DNA from: Vombatus ursinus
Lineage: Eukaryota; Chordata; Mammalia; Diprotodontia; Vombatidae
Assembly (NCBI RefSeq): GCF_900497805.2
Contig: NW_020954617.1
Location: 1,278,154-1,342,153, forward strand
DNA length: 64,000 bases
Direction: 5' to 3'
Shown: positions 1 through 12,189 of the stretch, one piece after another
Position numbering within the stretch: position 1 is the stretch's first letter
How the letters are laid out: each line of letters begins with the position of its first letter
Notes under the pieces: generated by a model
The model's database searches: none
What the model was told of the DNA's origin: nothing
What the model saw: only the letters and a program-made list of their open reading frames with translations
Made by a program: the position numbers and the translations under genes

Positions 1-672
1 GCTGGCAAGAATAGCTAACACATTGGATGACACGTCTATTTAGATATGACAGACTAGAATGCTGGGCCAAATAGAATAAGATGAAACTTGATGCAGATAA
101 ATGTAAAGTCTTCTACATGTTCAGAATTCAACTTTGTAAGTTAAATGAGGGAATCACAGTTAGCAAGTGATTTATCAGAAAAAAAAATTGATATGGGAGT
201 GTTAGGTAGACTATAACGTCTATATAACAATTGTAACATGGCCATGTAATGTGACTAATGCATTTAACTTTAGTGCAATTATTCTACATCAAGAAAGGCA
301 TACATAAGAAAGGCTTCTCAAAATCATGCCATTTGTAGATTGACTGAAAGAGCAGGATAGGAGGGAGGGAGGATAACTTGGAGATGAAAAGACTTGGGGG
401 AACTGAAAGTTGTCTTCAAATATTTGAAGGTATTTAGTATAAAACAGATTAGACCTGTTCTTGGTCCCAGAGAGCAGAGCTAGAAACAATGGATGACAGT
501 AGCAAAAATGCAAATTTAGGCTTGATGTAAAGAAAAATCTCCTAATAGTAGATACATCCAGCAAAGGCTAGATGACAGTTTCTCTGATATGGTCTGGAGG
601 AGATTCTTGTTCAAGTATCGGTTGGACTTGTCCCCCGAAATTTCTCCTAGTTTTGGGATTCTGTGACTCTAA
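1..672 (+). repeat. L3/CR1-clade LINE fragment, 3' part of ORF2 and 3' end
   Basis: The order of phrases follows the therian L3/CR1 consensus: 'gatgacacgtctatttagat', then 'ataaatgtaaagtcttctac', 'tcttcaaatatttgaaggt', 'caaatttaggcttgatgtaa', and the terminal 'gggattctgtgactctaaat'. This part of the LINE would encode the end of the reverse transcriptase polyprotein. No open frame survives. The left end runs off the window, so the element may extend further upstream. Confidence 0.72.
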
Positions 673-974
673 ATTTAAGAAAAACATTCTATAGATGAAG
701 GATAAATAATTTTATCTTTGTCTAGGGAAGAAAATACACTTATTGTATGAAAAAAAACCACCTGATAGAATTCACTTATTTTAGAGTTGTTTCTGCCTCA
801 AACCTCCCACAATACTCACAATTTTTTGTCTATCTGACAGCTTACAGTGTGTAACTTGGGCAGGCAATACAATACTGCAATTTTAGATTTCTAATTAATT
901 GTCCTGAAAGACATTTTTATTGGAATAGTTTTATGTCCTCAAATCACCTTTCTCTTTCTGTGTATGCTTTCAAG
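673..974. other. no recognised feature
   Basis: AT-rich DNA with no repeat, RNA or coding signal that I recognise. Confidence 0.5.
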
Positions 975-1075
975 AATGTGTAAGGTCCTTGAGGACAGGG
1001 ACTGTTTCACATTTTTCTCCTGACGTTACCAGTCTTGCATATAGTGGGTGCTTGATAAATGTTGGCTTGAATTGG
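975..1075 (+). repeat. L2 LINE 3' end
   Basis: It carries the L2 terminal phrase: 'aaggtccttgaggacaggga', a decayed 'cagtcttgcatatagtgggt', and 'gcttgataaatgttggcttg'. Only the last ~100 bases of the 3' UTR are present, typical of a 5'-truncated copy. Confidence 0.7.
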
Positions 1076-2114
1076 AAATTATTTTAGTATATATTTGGAA
1101 ATAGTAGTTATGAAAAGTAAAAATAGTGTGTACCATCAGTTTTAACTACTGAAGTAGTGATCAGTGCAAAGTCTCAATCTTTTTTGACTTTAAGAACATT
1201 AAATCTACATTCTGTGCTTGTAAGGCATTTCTTCTGTATTATAAACAACCAATTTTTCCTTGGGTTAAATCTGGGACATTCTGGTTGAACTAAACTTTCT
1301 CAGTCCCAGTGAGAGAGCTCATTCATTCTGCATATTGCCTGGTATGTTGTATTCTGTGTAACTTTGCTGATGTCTGTTTGCTTTTGGCTTGGATAAATGA
1401 GTTTGTATCCTGTTCACTATTGTGATGGTCTTTGGTTACTAGGATTTGGTGGGAAGGGAGAGAAGCCTTCAGAAATAACTTTGCATATCTCTCTACTCTC
1501 CCCCCACCCCTTATTAAGAAAAAGTGATCAGCAAAATGGCTTAAGGCTAAAAATTATTTCCCATAGATTAACAATATTTAAGGAGTCAAGTAGATATTAT
1601 TCTAGTCCAATATCTCTTCTCGGAGGAGAGCAGAGAAGCCAGCTTTAGGACCCCAAACTCGTTTTCCTCTCCTGGAAGGAATAAAAGTTTCGCTTGGAGA
1701 GGGGTGGGTGAGATCTTTAGAGATGTCTATCTGTATCTCCTTGAAATCTACATATAGACAAGCCCGTTTGGACATACATATAACCTACAAGAACAATACT
1801 CACACTACATTAAATTTAAAAGTGAACATAATTTTGAGCATAATTTATTGAGCATAATTGAGCATAATTTCAAATTTTATTGAGCATAATTTCAAAATTA
1901 CTTACTGAATGTACTTTTAAATGGGTCAATAAGCCACTGAACTTTATAGGATCCAACATTGTTTAGTTTTTTGCCGGTTAATGAGAATCAAAAAAGAAGC
2001 ATGAGAATAAAAGTTCATACCACTAAAGTTAGTATGAACCAGATTCATAATTTCACTTCCATTTCCTTAGATACTTTATCAGGAAAGCAGGAAGATATCC
2101 ACAAACCTCTATAC
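1076..2114. other. no recognised gene; contains a degenerate tandem motif
   Basis: No gene or interspersed repeat recognised, apart from the short tandem array of 'gagcataatt' units at about 1823-1900. The open frames here are short and match nothing I know. Confidence 0.45.
1823..1900 (+). repeat. degenerate tandem repeat, unit 'gagcataatt' with spacers
   Basis: Five copies of (g/a)agcataatt or gaacataatt lie head to tail with variable AT spacers. The last two copies share the longer unit 'gagcataatttcaaa', so a longer duplication sits on top of the short one. Confidence 0.7.
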
Positions 2115-2313
2115 CAGCAGTTCTCAAACTCTTACACTCTTAAAAATTATTGAGGATTCCCCAAAGAGCTATTATTTATGTAGGTTATATCTATCAATGT
2201 TTACCATATTAAAATTTTTTAAGTTTAATATTATTATGAAAATTCTTTTGACCTTGAAATCCCCCTGAGTCTTGGGACCCTGAGATCCTTGGACCAGACC
2301 TTGAGATCCACTA
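2115..2313 (+). mobile_element. non-autonomous hAT-Charlie-type DNA transposon
   Basis: It starts 'cagcagttctcaaactctta' and ends with the decayed complementary terminus 'ccttgagatccacta'. The interior 'aaaattattgaggattcccc' and 'ttatatctatcaatgtttac' match an old hAT family shared by therian mammals; I do not assign the exact subfamily. The flanking 8-mers, ctctatac (2107-2114) and ccctaaac (2314-2321), agree at 6 of 8 bases, as expected for an ancient 8-bp hAT target duplication. There is no coding capacity. Confidence 0.75.
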
Positions 2314-2399
2314 CCCTAAACAATAAGTCTGTAAGAAAATAGGCAGACTACAAGAAAAGAAGACATTTGACTATATGTTTTGTTTTTCTTTCTTTTTCA

Positions 2400-4115
2400 A
2401 TAGGGAGTGGGGAGAGGATGATGTGGGGAAGTGGTGGGAAGGAAAGAAGGCAGATTTTTCTTACCATTTCCACTCTTTCACTTACGTTCCATCTCTTCCT
2501 GTCTACTGGCTCATTTCCTACTATTAAGAGACATGCAAGTGTCTCCCCCATCCTGAAGAAACCCTCACTTGATCCTTCTATCCCTGCAATTATCCTATAT
2601 CTCTTTTGTCTTTTGTAGCTAAACTCCTTGAAAAGGTCTACAATAGGTATCTCCATTTTCTCTCCTCAGTCTCTGTTTAACCCCTTACCATTTGACTTCT
2701 CACCTTATCATTTTACCAAAACTGCTCTCTTCAAAGTTACTAATGATCTAAATTGCCGAATCCAGTTGACTTTTCTCTATCTTCATTTTCCTTGACCCCT
2801 TTGCAGCCTTTGACACTGTTGATCACCCTCTCCTCCTTGATACTTTCTTCTCTCTAGGTTTTCAGTACATCGCTCTCCTGGTTCTCATCCTACATGTCCA
2901 ACCTTCTCTGTCACTTTTCTTGGATCCTTTTCCAGATCAAGACCTCTAATTAAACATGGGTGCCTTCAAGGTTCTGTCTTGGGTCTTCTATTCTCCTTCT
3001 ATACTGCTTCACTTGGTGATTTCATCAGCTCCCATTGATTTAATTACCACCTCTATACTGATGATTCTCCAATCTACTTACTTGCCCCAAACTCTCTGTT
3101 GAACCCCAGTCTCACCTCTTCAACTGCCTTTTAGATATCTCAAACTGGATGTCCAGTAGATATCTTAAACCTAATATGTCCAAAATGGAACTAATTATCT
3201 TTCCCCATAAAAACTATCCTATTCCTAATTTCTCTATTACTATAGAGGTCTATAGAGGAGCAGTCCTTTGGCCTCACAACCTAGGAGTTATCCTGGATCC
3301 CTCACAATCTCCCTTTCACCCCATATCCAATCTATTGCCAAGACCTGTCAATTTCACCTTGGCAACATCTTCTGAATAGCCCTCTTCTCTCCTCTGACAC
3401 TGTCCCCACTCTGATGCAGGCCCTCATCACCTCACACCTGGATTATTGCAATAACCTGCTGGTGGGTCTGCCTGCCTCAAGTTTCTCCACATTCCAATCT
3501 ATCCTCTATTCGGCCACTAAAGTGATTTTCCTAAAGCACGGGTCCAATCATGTCACACATACACATATTCCCTGCTCCCTTCTCCCCCCCATCTCCCCAA
3601 CTAAATTCCAGTGGCTTCCCATTGCCTCAAGGATCAAATACAAAATTCTGTTTGACATTCAAAGACCTTCATAACCTAGCCCCATCCTACCCTTCCAGTC
3701 TTACACTTTACCGCCCAATACGTATTCTTTAATCTAGTGACACTGGCCTCTTTGCTGTTCTACAAACAAGACCCTCCATCTCTCAACCCCTAGCATTTTC
3801 TCTGGCTGTCTCCCAAGGCTCCTAGGCTTCCTTTAAATCCCCAAATCTCAGCTCTACAAGAAACTTTTCCCAATCCCTCTTAATTCCAGTGTATTTCCTT
3901 TGTTAATCACCTCCTGTTTATCCTGTTTATAGCTTGCTTTGGATGTATTTGTTTACATATTGATTGTCTCCTCCATTAGACTGTCAATTCCTTAAGGGCA
4001 AGGAGCATTTTTTTAATCTTTTTGTGTCCTAAGCAGTTTAGCAAAGTGCCTAGCACATAGTAGGTGCTTACCAAATGTTGCTTGCTTGATTAAAGAAATA
4101 AAATTTTAAATAAAA
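2400..4115 (+). repeat. L2 LINE, long 5'-truncated copy with reverse transcriptase remains and 3' UTR
   Basis: This is one of the longest L2 copies in the window. The ORF2 region reads in sense: 'FDTVDHPLL' of the reverse transcriptase at about 2809-2835, then the catalytic motif as YTDDS rather than YADDS at about 3049-3063. Next come 'NMSKMELIIFPHK' (about 3173-3211), 'LGVILDPS' (about 3280-3303) and 'LITSHLDYCNNLLVGLPAS' (about 3423-3480). The frame is interrupted many times. The 3' UTR has the typical 'agactgtcaattccttaagg' and 'agtgcctagcacatagtagg', ending in an A-rich tract at about 4090-4120. L2 is a CR1-related non-LTR retrotransposon that copies itself by target-primed reverse transcription; this copy is dead. 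Confidence 0.9.
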
Positions 4116-4119
4116 AAAA

Positions 4120-4739
4120 AAAGAAAAATCACTGACTTTTCCTCCCTTCCCTTAGGAAAATAATAGTGCCCCCACCTGCTACCATTATCCTTGGATATGG
4201 AAATAATGTAGCTCTTACATTTGAGAATTATATTGTACTGTTTGTCTTGAATGCATAAAAATTGTAATGAACTGATACTATAGGTTGCTTTACATTTTTA
4301 AATAGCCTATTTCATAGTTTTAAGAAGTTATTTTGGAATGGTAAAGGCCACATAACAACATCTGAACATTTTAGATTAGATATTTTATTCACCACTCGAA
4401 CAAAAGCAATAACCCAAATATACACATTTTCTAATAAATTTTTGTAAGACAGAGCAAAAAGGAGTTTCATGAGGAAAAGAAGAATTTTCCCCATTTTTTT
4501 ATTCTCAACTTAACAAACATCCACTGAAACGAGCCTTTCATATTTGCAGTAAAACAGGATTGCACATGAAACTATCAGTCTCTACTATTATAATTTGCTT
4601 TCCTTTTCAAGTATATAATTAATTCAACATATTCCTTTCAACCAGCTATCTATCTGTCATTCCTTCTGTTCTCCTTTATGCATTTCAAAAATATGTTTCA
4701 ATGACCCTTTTGTCTTTCTCTTTTTCTTTCTCTTTTTAT
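4120..4739. other. no recognised feature
   Basis: AT-rich sequence between the L2 tail and an L1 scrap. No repeat or gene recognised. Confidence 0.45.
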
Positions 4740-5035
4740 TGGGGAGGGTCAGGGACAACTCTATAGTTCCTTTCTCCATTCATGTTTCTGTCTCCATACA
4801 CATCCCTCCCTCCCAAATTAAATTAAAAAAATATTTTATATCAAGCAAAACAAATCACCACATTGTCTGTATTCAAAAATGTATGTCTCATTCTATAACT
4901 TGAGTCCATCATTTCTCTTTCAGGAGATGGTTGGTATGCTTCGTCATCAGTTCTTTGGAATTGTGGTTCATCAATACTTGGATCAGAGTTTTCAAATCCA
5001 AGAGAGGAGTTTTCTATTATTTTTTTTCCTCTCTC
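4740..5035 (-). repeat. L1 LINE 3' UTR fragment
   Basis: It resembles the antisense L1 3' UTRs elsewhere in this window: 'aaatgtatgtctcattctat', 'gagtccatcatttctctttc', 'tcagttctttggaattgtgg'. The 5' limit is vague because the sequence decays into unassigned DNA. Confidence 0.6.
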
Positions 5036-5870
5036 TGTAACTGAGTTTTCACCACAGCCTGGCATGTTTTTTGCATGCTGCTACATATACATAGGGAGAC
5101 ATGACTCTTGATTATCAAAGAGAATAGTGAGTGGGATGATAAATGACTTACTGAGTTGATGCCAGGGAAAAGAGAGAGAAGGTTTTGGAACCAAAAACAT
5201 ACATAGGAAGCTGACTCTATCATAAATCAACTTGCTTAAAATTTTAGAAGCTTTTAGAATGGGCCTCCTTTGGGTGAGATTTTTCTTCCTCTCCTGGTTT
5301 GAGCTGAGAATTTAGCTTGCTCCTGGATAAAGAGCTTGTTCATTCTTGTGTATTTTTAAATATAACCTAATCTGGGTAGCTTTTCTAATTCTGTTTGCTC
5401 TTTGCTTGGAGGAATGGGTTCACTTGGAAGAATGGGTTTGCTTGCTCTTCACCATTTGCAATTGTCTTTTGTGTAATCAGCATTTCATGAAAGGAACTAA
5501 ACTGGTGAGTGTAGCTTTCCTTCTGGATCCAGAATTGTACCTCTAGACTAGAGATAGTTCAGAAGTGGCAGATAATAGAATTCTAGCCTGATATCCCTCT
5601 CAGTGGAGCTCCTGGGGCCTGCCTGTCTCTCCACCTTCCCTTCAAACCACCAGTATCATCCGAGGATCTCCTCTGTTGTATACAGAGGTAGGCCAGACCT
5701 CAGATCGTTTCTATCCATACCCCTCACAAACCACATCTATACATTTAGCCAACCTATGAGGGCACATTATACTACACTTTCTCCCCTAAACCTTCATATT
5801 TGTGGTTACACACATCCAGAATTTCCCTGGAGTGAATATAAATGCCTTTGACTGGCACTAAAGTTCTCCT
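5036..5870. other. no recognised feature
   Basis: No repeat or gene recognised. The duplicated phrase around 5409-5445 ('ggaatgggttcacttggaag', then 'aatgggtttgcttg') is a short local tandem. Confidence 0.4.
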
Positions 5871-5871
5871 A

Positions 5872-6134
5872 GGGCAGCTAGGTGGCACAGTGAATAGAGT
5901 GCTGGGCCTGAGGTCAGGGAGACTCATCTTCCTGGGTTCAAATCTGGTCTCAGATACTTGCTAGCTGTGTGACCCTGGGCAAGTCACTTAACCCTGTTTG
6001 CCTCAGTTTCCCCAGCTGTAAAATGTGCTAGAGAAGAAAATGGCAAACTACTCCAGTGTTTTTGCCAAGAAAATACCAAATGGGGTCACAAAGAGTGGAA
6101 CACAATCGAAATGACTGACCAACAACAACAACAG
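5872..6134 (+). repeat. MAR1-type CORE-SINE, near full length
   Basis: tRNA-like head 'gggcagctaggtggcacagt', CORE 'agctgtgtgaccctgggcaa', then the long tail with 'aaactactccagtgtttttg' and 'atggggtcacaaagagtgga', ending in (caa)n. SINEs of this kind are transcribed by RNA polymerase III from an internal promoter in the head and rely on a LINE for copying. Confidence 0.9.
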
Positions 6135-6235
6135 CTACAACAAAGCTGTACTAGATTATTCCAAACCAGTGAAGATCCCCAGGCCCAGTACCAACTAGAC
6201 AAGCTCAAAAGTGGCCATCAAAACCATATGTCTAT

Positions 6236-6375
6236 AGCACTGGAAGGAAGCATAGAGATTATTTAGTCTAATCTCATTTTAAAGATGAGAAACTGAGGCT
6301 CAGAGAGGTTAAGTTTTTGCCCAAGGCTAGAACTCAAGCCAAGTTCTCCTGATTCTCAGTGGAGTGTTTTTCCCC
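6236..6375 (-). repeat. MIR SINE fragment
   Basis: Antisense MIR phrases: 'tcattttaaagatgagaaac', 'tgaggctcagagaggttaag', then a decayed head ending 'ggagtgtttttcccc'. Confidence 0.7.
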
Positions 6376-6739
6376 TGCCTATACCTTTAAAGTTGTTTGG
6401 AACCCAGAATTTCCCCTGAAGTAAAAGACAAATAATTGTTTGCCTTCCTGCTTTCTAGTGAGAATAGGATTTCTCTCACCTTTCTATACTTGCACAGTAT
6501 CTCCAGAGCCTCATTACTCCTTTCTAACTCCAAATAACTTCCAGTCTTCGTTCCGTTTTCTACACAATTTTGTCACCTATCTCTAATTCCTTACTCATTT
6601 TCTGAGTTTACCTCCATTTTCTCCCTTTTCTCATTTTCTTTCTTGGCCTCTAGGGATCAATACAGATTTCAGGGAGGAAAAATGCAATGCCAATTGGGCA
6701 CATCATAAATGTGTTAGTTTATGCCAATGGCCTCTTAGC

Positions 6740-6985
6740 TTCCCAGGCTTACCTCACGATTCAGCTCAAATTCCATCTTCTTTAGGAGGTATTTCCCCTT
6801 CTTCCCGGCTGCTAGTGCCTTTCCCTCTGAGAATTCTATCCATTTGTTCTGTGTATGTGTTGTATGTACCCAGTTATTTATGTGTTGACTTCCCCAAAAG
6901 GATGTCAACTCCTCAAGAGTCAAGGACTGTTTTTGCCTGGCACATAGTGCTAAATAAATTCTTGTTGACTGACTGATTAAAGGTA
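6740..6985 (+). repeat. L2 LINE 3' end
   Basis: The end of the L2 ORF region ('attcagctcaaattccatct', 'tcccggctgctagtgccttt') is followed by the 3' UTR ('gtcaactcctcaagagtcaa', 'tgcctggcacatagtgctaa') and the terminal 'cttgttgactgactgatt'. Confidence 0.85.
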
Positions 6986-8067
6986 CTATTTCTCTCATTT
7001 CTATACTTGTCCAAAACCCTAATCTGTCTGTCTCTTACCAGCATAATTAGTCAAATTTCACAAGTAATTGAATATTTATTTTGTTTATCATAACTATGTG
7101 CCTACTCTAATCACTTCTGTCCTTATGTTTATACACTCTATCAATGACACTATCATTGTGTCCTGTGTTTTCTGTTGGCATTTGTTTCTTTCTAAACTCC
7201 AGAATTATGTCAAATTTTGAAAGTTTCATTCTGAGTAAACACATTCCCACATATCTTGTTTTTATGAAAATTAGAAATTAACAGTAAAGGCACACTGATT
7301 TTTTTTAATCCTTCCTTAAGAGACATCTAAAAGCATTTTAATCCCTTGGATTTATTAACAAAACAAATTGTGATTTATGCCAGCAGGGGAATTTTGTATC
7401 AGCAATGAATAATGATATATAAATGAAAGGAAGCAAGTTTAACAGAAATATATAACATAAGACAGGAAGAATATTTTTTTAAAAAAGAAATGAACCAAGT
7501 AGGTAAGACAAAAAAGTCAAACCAATGCCAAAATAATTCATTATTATTTTCTATGCCTCTTAAGCAGCATGAAAAAGCTGCACCAAAGCTGGTAATTAGT
7601 GTGATAAGTGTACTAAGTTATAATTTTTTTAAACTGAGGGAAGGCAGTCTCCATGAAACTCTCAATGCAAAATATTCAGCTTTAAGAAAAGTCAAAATAA
7701 ATTTCTTGCTAATGAGTAGTAGACTTCATAAACTTGAATAGTTGTTGCTACTAGGATCATAGATCTGGCAATAGAAAGGGACCTCAGAGGCTATCTAGTA
7801 AAATCCTGTCATTTTATATAATACTAGAAAAAAAGATAGATCAATTATGCAAAAAGTATGAAGGACGACCAGTTCATTTCTGTATTTTATTGGTATCCAT
7901 ACAGCCTTAAAACAGTGCAAGAAAAGTCCTAGTAAAATTCTTCCCCTTACTCCTCCACCCTACCATCACAAATTTATGGGAAAACCTGGCCAGGAGGCAC
8001 AAAGAATGTGAAGACATTAAAAAGTTGTGATATGCATTATCTGCACCTGGGAGGGTCTGCCCCCACT
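6986..8067. other. no recognised gene
   Basis: AT-rich, apparently unique sequence. A possible MIR-like antisense head appears at about 7755-7830 ('aggatcatagatctggcaat', 'agggacctcagaggctatct') but is too short to call firmly. Confidence 0.4.
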
Positions 8068-8362
8068 GACAATAATGATAGCTAGCATTTATAATTATTA
8101 TTATTGTAATATTTATTATTATTTATATGAACTTTAAGGTTTACAAAGTGCAATATATAGATTATCTCATTTGATCTTCACAACAACCCTGTAAAACAGG
8201 TACCATTATTATCCCCATTTTACAGATAAGGAAACAGGTGGAACGAGGTTAAGTGATTTGCCCAGGTCACACAGCTATCAAGTGTGTAAGGTGAGATTTG
8301 AACTCAGGTCTTCTTGACTCCAAGTCCAATGCCCTTAGCCAGTATACCACTTAGCTGCCTCC
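8068..8362 (-). repeat. MIR (Ther-1) SINE, near full length
   Basis: Antisense MIR in full order: AT-rich 'tagctagcatttataattat', 'aaggtttacaaagtgcaata', 'tctcatttgatcttcacaac', 'ttatccccattttacagata', 'aggtcacacagctatcaagt', then the head 'atgcccttagccagtatacc' and 'cttagctgcctcc'. Confidence 0.92.
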
Positions 8363-10479
8363 ATTGAGGGGATGATACATCCATCGGAATACTGGAGTAT
8401 TGGAGAATACATAAACATAAAATTCATTGAGTGCATATTTATCATTAGAGAATTAAATGTGGAAGAACCAATGTTAATCTTCATTTTTTTCACTGTTTCC
8501 TCGCTTGCTCTTTAGCATTTTCCACTCACACTTTTCAAGCTCACATCACAGAGTATGAATCTTAACATAATTAACATGATGGACAAGGAAGAGCTTTAGT
8601 AATATCTCTGCCTGGTTCTTGATGCCTTTCACTCAGTAGATACACAATCGGGTTTGCCTGGGTGCAATTGACAAGCCACCAGATGCAACCACTAAGACCC
8701 CATGCTATCCATGAATAGAGGTTCTGGTTATTGACAATAATAACCTGATAGCTGCCAGGCATCCAGAGAGGGTTTATCAGTTTCATTGAGAAGAAATAAG
8801 ATGGAGGGTGTCTCAAAGAAGCTGTTCCTCCATTTCATTAGAGAATGACATGAGAAAAGCAATGTTGTATGAAATTTAATCAAGTAGTGGTGTATAATAT
8901 GGACTGAAGGAGAAAAAAGTTTGAAGCTAGGAAGCCTAACTATAGAATTAAAACAGGCCTGCACAAGTTGTGGCCCACCAAAGGATTTTGGGCGGCACCA
9001 CATGCTGAGGTCTCAAAGTAGTCTAATGGCTATAGAAATAGAAAGCATAGAATGCAAGCACCACTGGACAAGAGGAGTTGGAAAGACTTCCAACTGATTC
9101 AATTCAAAGACAGCTCAACATTTTTCACCTTAAGGACTATGCGGATAGGGCTGACGAGCAGCTTTGATTTAATATACACATATCCCTCATCCCTTAAACA
9201 TCAATTGATATTATAAAATGTAAAGTTGTGTGATTCAATCCTAACAGGTAATTGTTCCCTCAGCTTAATAAACACACATTCTCTTAGAATAGATTATTTT
9301 TTCCCTGTTTTATTTTTTTGTTGTTTTCCATTTCTTTGCTGTTATACACAGTGAAGCGAGGCCATAATTTATTAAGTTCCACAAGAAATTACATATGATA
9401 TCTCTGAGATTTTCTTAGTTTGAGTAGAACCCCTGTAATTTATAAATGTTTTGATTTATTCCTCGTGAGAATGTTCAATGGGGAAGTCCTCCAAAAGCCC
9501 ACACATCAGAAATCATTCTTCCTATCTGTGATATAAGGAAGAGTTCTGAATAATGGAAAATTGATTAGCAGTCTTCGCTTTTTTTACTTTAGTCTTTTTT
9601 TTTTTTTACTTTGTCATGACTATTTGGAAATACTTGTTCTAGCTTGAATATTTATTTTTTGAGGAGCTATTTCTTAAATCTACTAAACTTTCTCTTATTA
9701 ATCACTGACTATGAAATTTGGATATGTGGAATATGATCACAGATCTTAGCATATAGTAAGCAATTGAAAAATTATTTTTCATCCTGTCCTATCTCTACAC
9801 AATAAAGACAAAAAAAAAGGCAGTGCTCCATTTCTACACAGTAACGACCAAGATAAAAGAGGCATATTCCTTCTGTTTACTTTATTTGAAAGCTTATGAG
9901 AAAAGAAGTTTCTCTGGTTCAGTAAACAAAGATGTAGGTTATAACTGATTACAGCTGATCGGATTGTATATTTCTATTAATGTATTAGGAAATATCAGAA
10001 CATATTCCTTCATTGCCTTTCAACCCAGGATGAGAATTTGTAAGGTGAGGAATTCAGTGGCAGGCTGACAATCCAGTGCAGGTTTTGCATGGTTATCGAC
10101 TTGATATAGTGTATCACCTAACATTTCCATAGGCTACAGGGAGGAGTGGTCATTATTAAAATCCTACTGCAGTCAAATACTAAGAATCATGGAATTCGTC
10201 ATGGCAGAATCATGAGCCAGGACTCAGGACCAAGGTGCAATCATGGCTCATTCTGGATCAGACAATTCTAGTGTTTACTTCTACTCTAGGCTCTTTGATT
10301 ATTAAGACTTTGAGGGAAGAAAATGCCAAAAATCAATTGTAGGTCGAGACAGGAGACCACTGAAATCTAGAACAAGTGCCAGGTTGAAACAACTGGGCAA
10401 GAGCCATATTCGCATCAAAATATATTACCAATATAAAGTCCAACTCATTTGATCAGTGAGTGAGTATAAAATAACCCAC
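8363..10479. other. no recognised gene; mostly unassigned DNA
   Basis: No gene recognised. At about 8955-9003 there is a hAT-terminus-like phrase ('ggcctgcacaagttgtggcc', 'ttttgggcggcaccac'), which may be a scrap of an unassigned hAT family. The remainder is AT-rich and unassigned. Confidence 0.4.
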
Positions 10480-10648
10480 TTGTTATTGTTCAATTGTATC
10501 TGACTCTTCATGACCCTGTTTGGGGTTTTCTTGGCAAGGATAGTAGAATGGTTTGCTATTTCCTTGAGGCCAGATTTGAACTAAGAAAGATGAGTCTTCC
10601 TCACTCTAAGCCCAGCACTCTATTAACTGAGCCACCTAGTCACCAGAT
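10480..10648 (-). repeat. MAR1-type CORE-SINE, internally deleted
   Basis: Antisense tail ('ttgttattgttcaattgtat', 'gactcttcatgaccctgttt', 'ggggttttcttggcaaggat') joins directly to the head region ('ttgaggccagatttgaacta', 'tattaactgagccacctagt'). The middle CORE is missing. Confidence 0.82.
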
Positions 10649-10679
10649 AAGAAGTAGTTCAGTGTAAGAGAAATTATGA

Positions 10680-11497
10680 GGACTGCTCTCTCCAACTCTG
10701 AGGTACCACCTCATACCCATCAGACTGACTAAGAGGATATGAAAAAAAAAGTGACAAATGCTATAGGGCCATGGAAAAACTGATACACTAGTGCCCTGTT
10801 GGTAGAGCTGTGAATTGGTCCAGACCTTCTGGAAAGCAATTGAAACTATGCCTAAAAGGTTATTAAACTATGCATACCTTTGACCCAGAAATACCACTAT
10901 TAGGCCTATATCTCAAGAAGATCAAAGACAGAGGACAACATAGGTACAAAAATATTTATAGTAGCTCCTTTTGTAGTGGCAAAAAATTAGAAACTGAGGG
11001 GGATGCCCATTAATCATGCAATGACTGAACAAATTATTGTATATGAATGTGATGTAATATAATTGTGCTATAAGAAATGATGGAATAGGACAGTTTCATA
11101 AAAACCTGGGAAGACTTGTATAAATTGATGCAAAGTGAAGTGAGTAGAACAATTTATATAATAACAAAAATATTGTAAAGATAATGAACTTGGATAGACT
11201 TAGTAACTGATCAATGCAATGATCAATGACAATTCCAAAGAACTCTTGACAAAATATGCTGTTCACCATCAGACAGAGAACTAAGGGACTCAGAGTACAA
11301 ATTGAAACATATTTTCTTTTCTTTCTTTTTTTTTTGGACATAGTTAATATGGCAATTTTGTTTTTCAAGACTACATATCTATATCTGTAATGGTTTTGTT
11401 TTTCTTGCCTTAACAATAGATTGAGAGAGGTGAAGAGGGTGGGAGAGAATTCAGAACTGAAAATAAGACAAAATTGAATTTTTTAAAAAAAAAATCC
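10680..11497 (+). repeat. L1 LINE 3' end: end of ORF2 and 3' UTR
   Basis: Sense L1 C-terminal ORF2 phrases: 'gaggtaccacctcataccca', 'tttgacccagaaataccact', 'aagcctatatctc'-like 'aggcctatatctcaagaaga', and 'tggaagacttgtataa'-like 'gggaagacttgtataaattg'. The 3' UTR ends in an A-rich tail at about 11480-11497. The frame is broken and the copy is 5' truncated. Confidence 0.85.
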
Positions 11498-11502
11498 CTT
11501 AT

Positions 11503-11572
11503 TCAGTCAGTTGACTAGCATTTATTAAGAGCCTACTATGTGCCAGCCACTGCAATCTTCAGTAGTCTTTTA
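11503..11572 (-). repeat. L2 LINE 3' end
   Basis: Reverse complement of the L2 terminus: 'tcagtcagttgactagcatt', 'tattaagagcctactatgtg', 'ccagccactg'. Confidence 0.78.
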
Positions 11573-12014
11573 CATGTCTTAGTGTTAGAGGGTACTTTGG
11601 AGTTTATCTAGTTTAAGGTCTCAACTATTACAGGAATATTTCTGCAGCATTCCTGACAAACTCCTCCTTGAAAACTTCTAGAGAAAGGAAGCTCTGCAAA
11701 GCAACCCATGCCATTGTTGGATGGCTCTAATTGTTGGAAAATGCTTCCTTATACCTAGCTGAAATTGGCTTCCCTGTACTTCCATTCCTTAGTCCTAAAA
11801 TACTTACACAAAATGGAGTAACGTCAATTTTTCTTCCATATGATAGCTCCTCAAATATTGGAGGACAAGCAAGTCTTCTCTTTTCTAGTCTAAACACTAC
11901 CATCTCCTTCTATTATTCCTCATATGAAAGGATTTCTGGACTTTTTTACCCTTAGGATTGGCTTCTATAAGACAAGCTCCAGTTGTCAATGTTTCTCTTA
12001 AAATTTGGCTCTGA

Positions 12015-12118
12015 TCAGGAGGACTTGAGTTCAAATCCGGCCTCAGACCAAACACTTGACACTTACTAGCTGTGTGACCCTGGGCAAGTCACTTTACCCC
12101 AACTGCCTAAAAAAAAAA
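12015..12118 (+). repeat. short A-tailed SINE (WSINE1/MAR1-like), 5' truncated
   Basis: Begins mid-head at 'tcaggaggacttgagttcaa', followed by 'tagctgtgtgaccctgggca' and an A13 tail. It is flanked by the near-identical repeats 'tttggctctga' (before) and 'attggctctga' (after), a target-site duplication of about 10-12 bp. The clean tail and good duplication indicate a comparatively young insertion. Confidence 0.9.
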
Positions 12119-12189
12119 AATTGGCTCTGAAAGCCAAAGATAGCACTCCAGATGCAAGATATATAGGTTAACTCTAAGAACACATAAGG

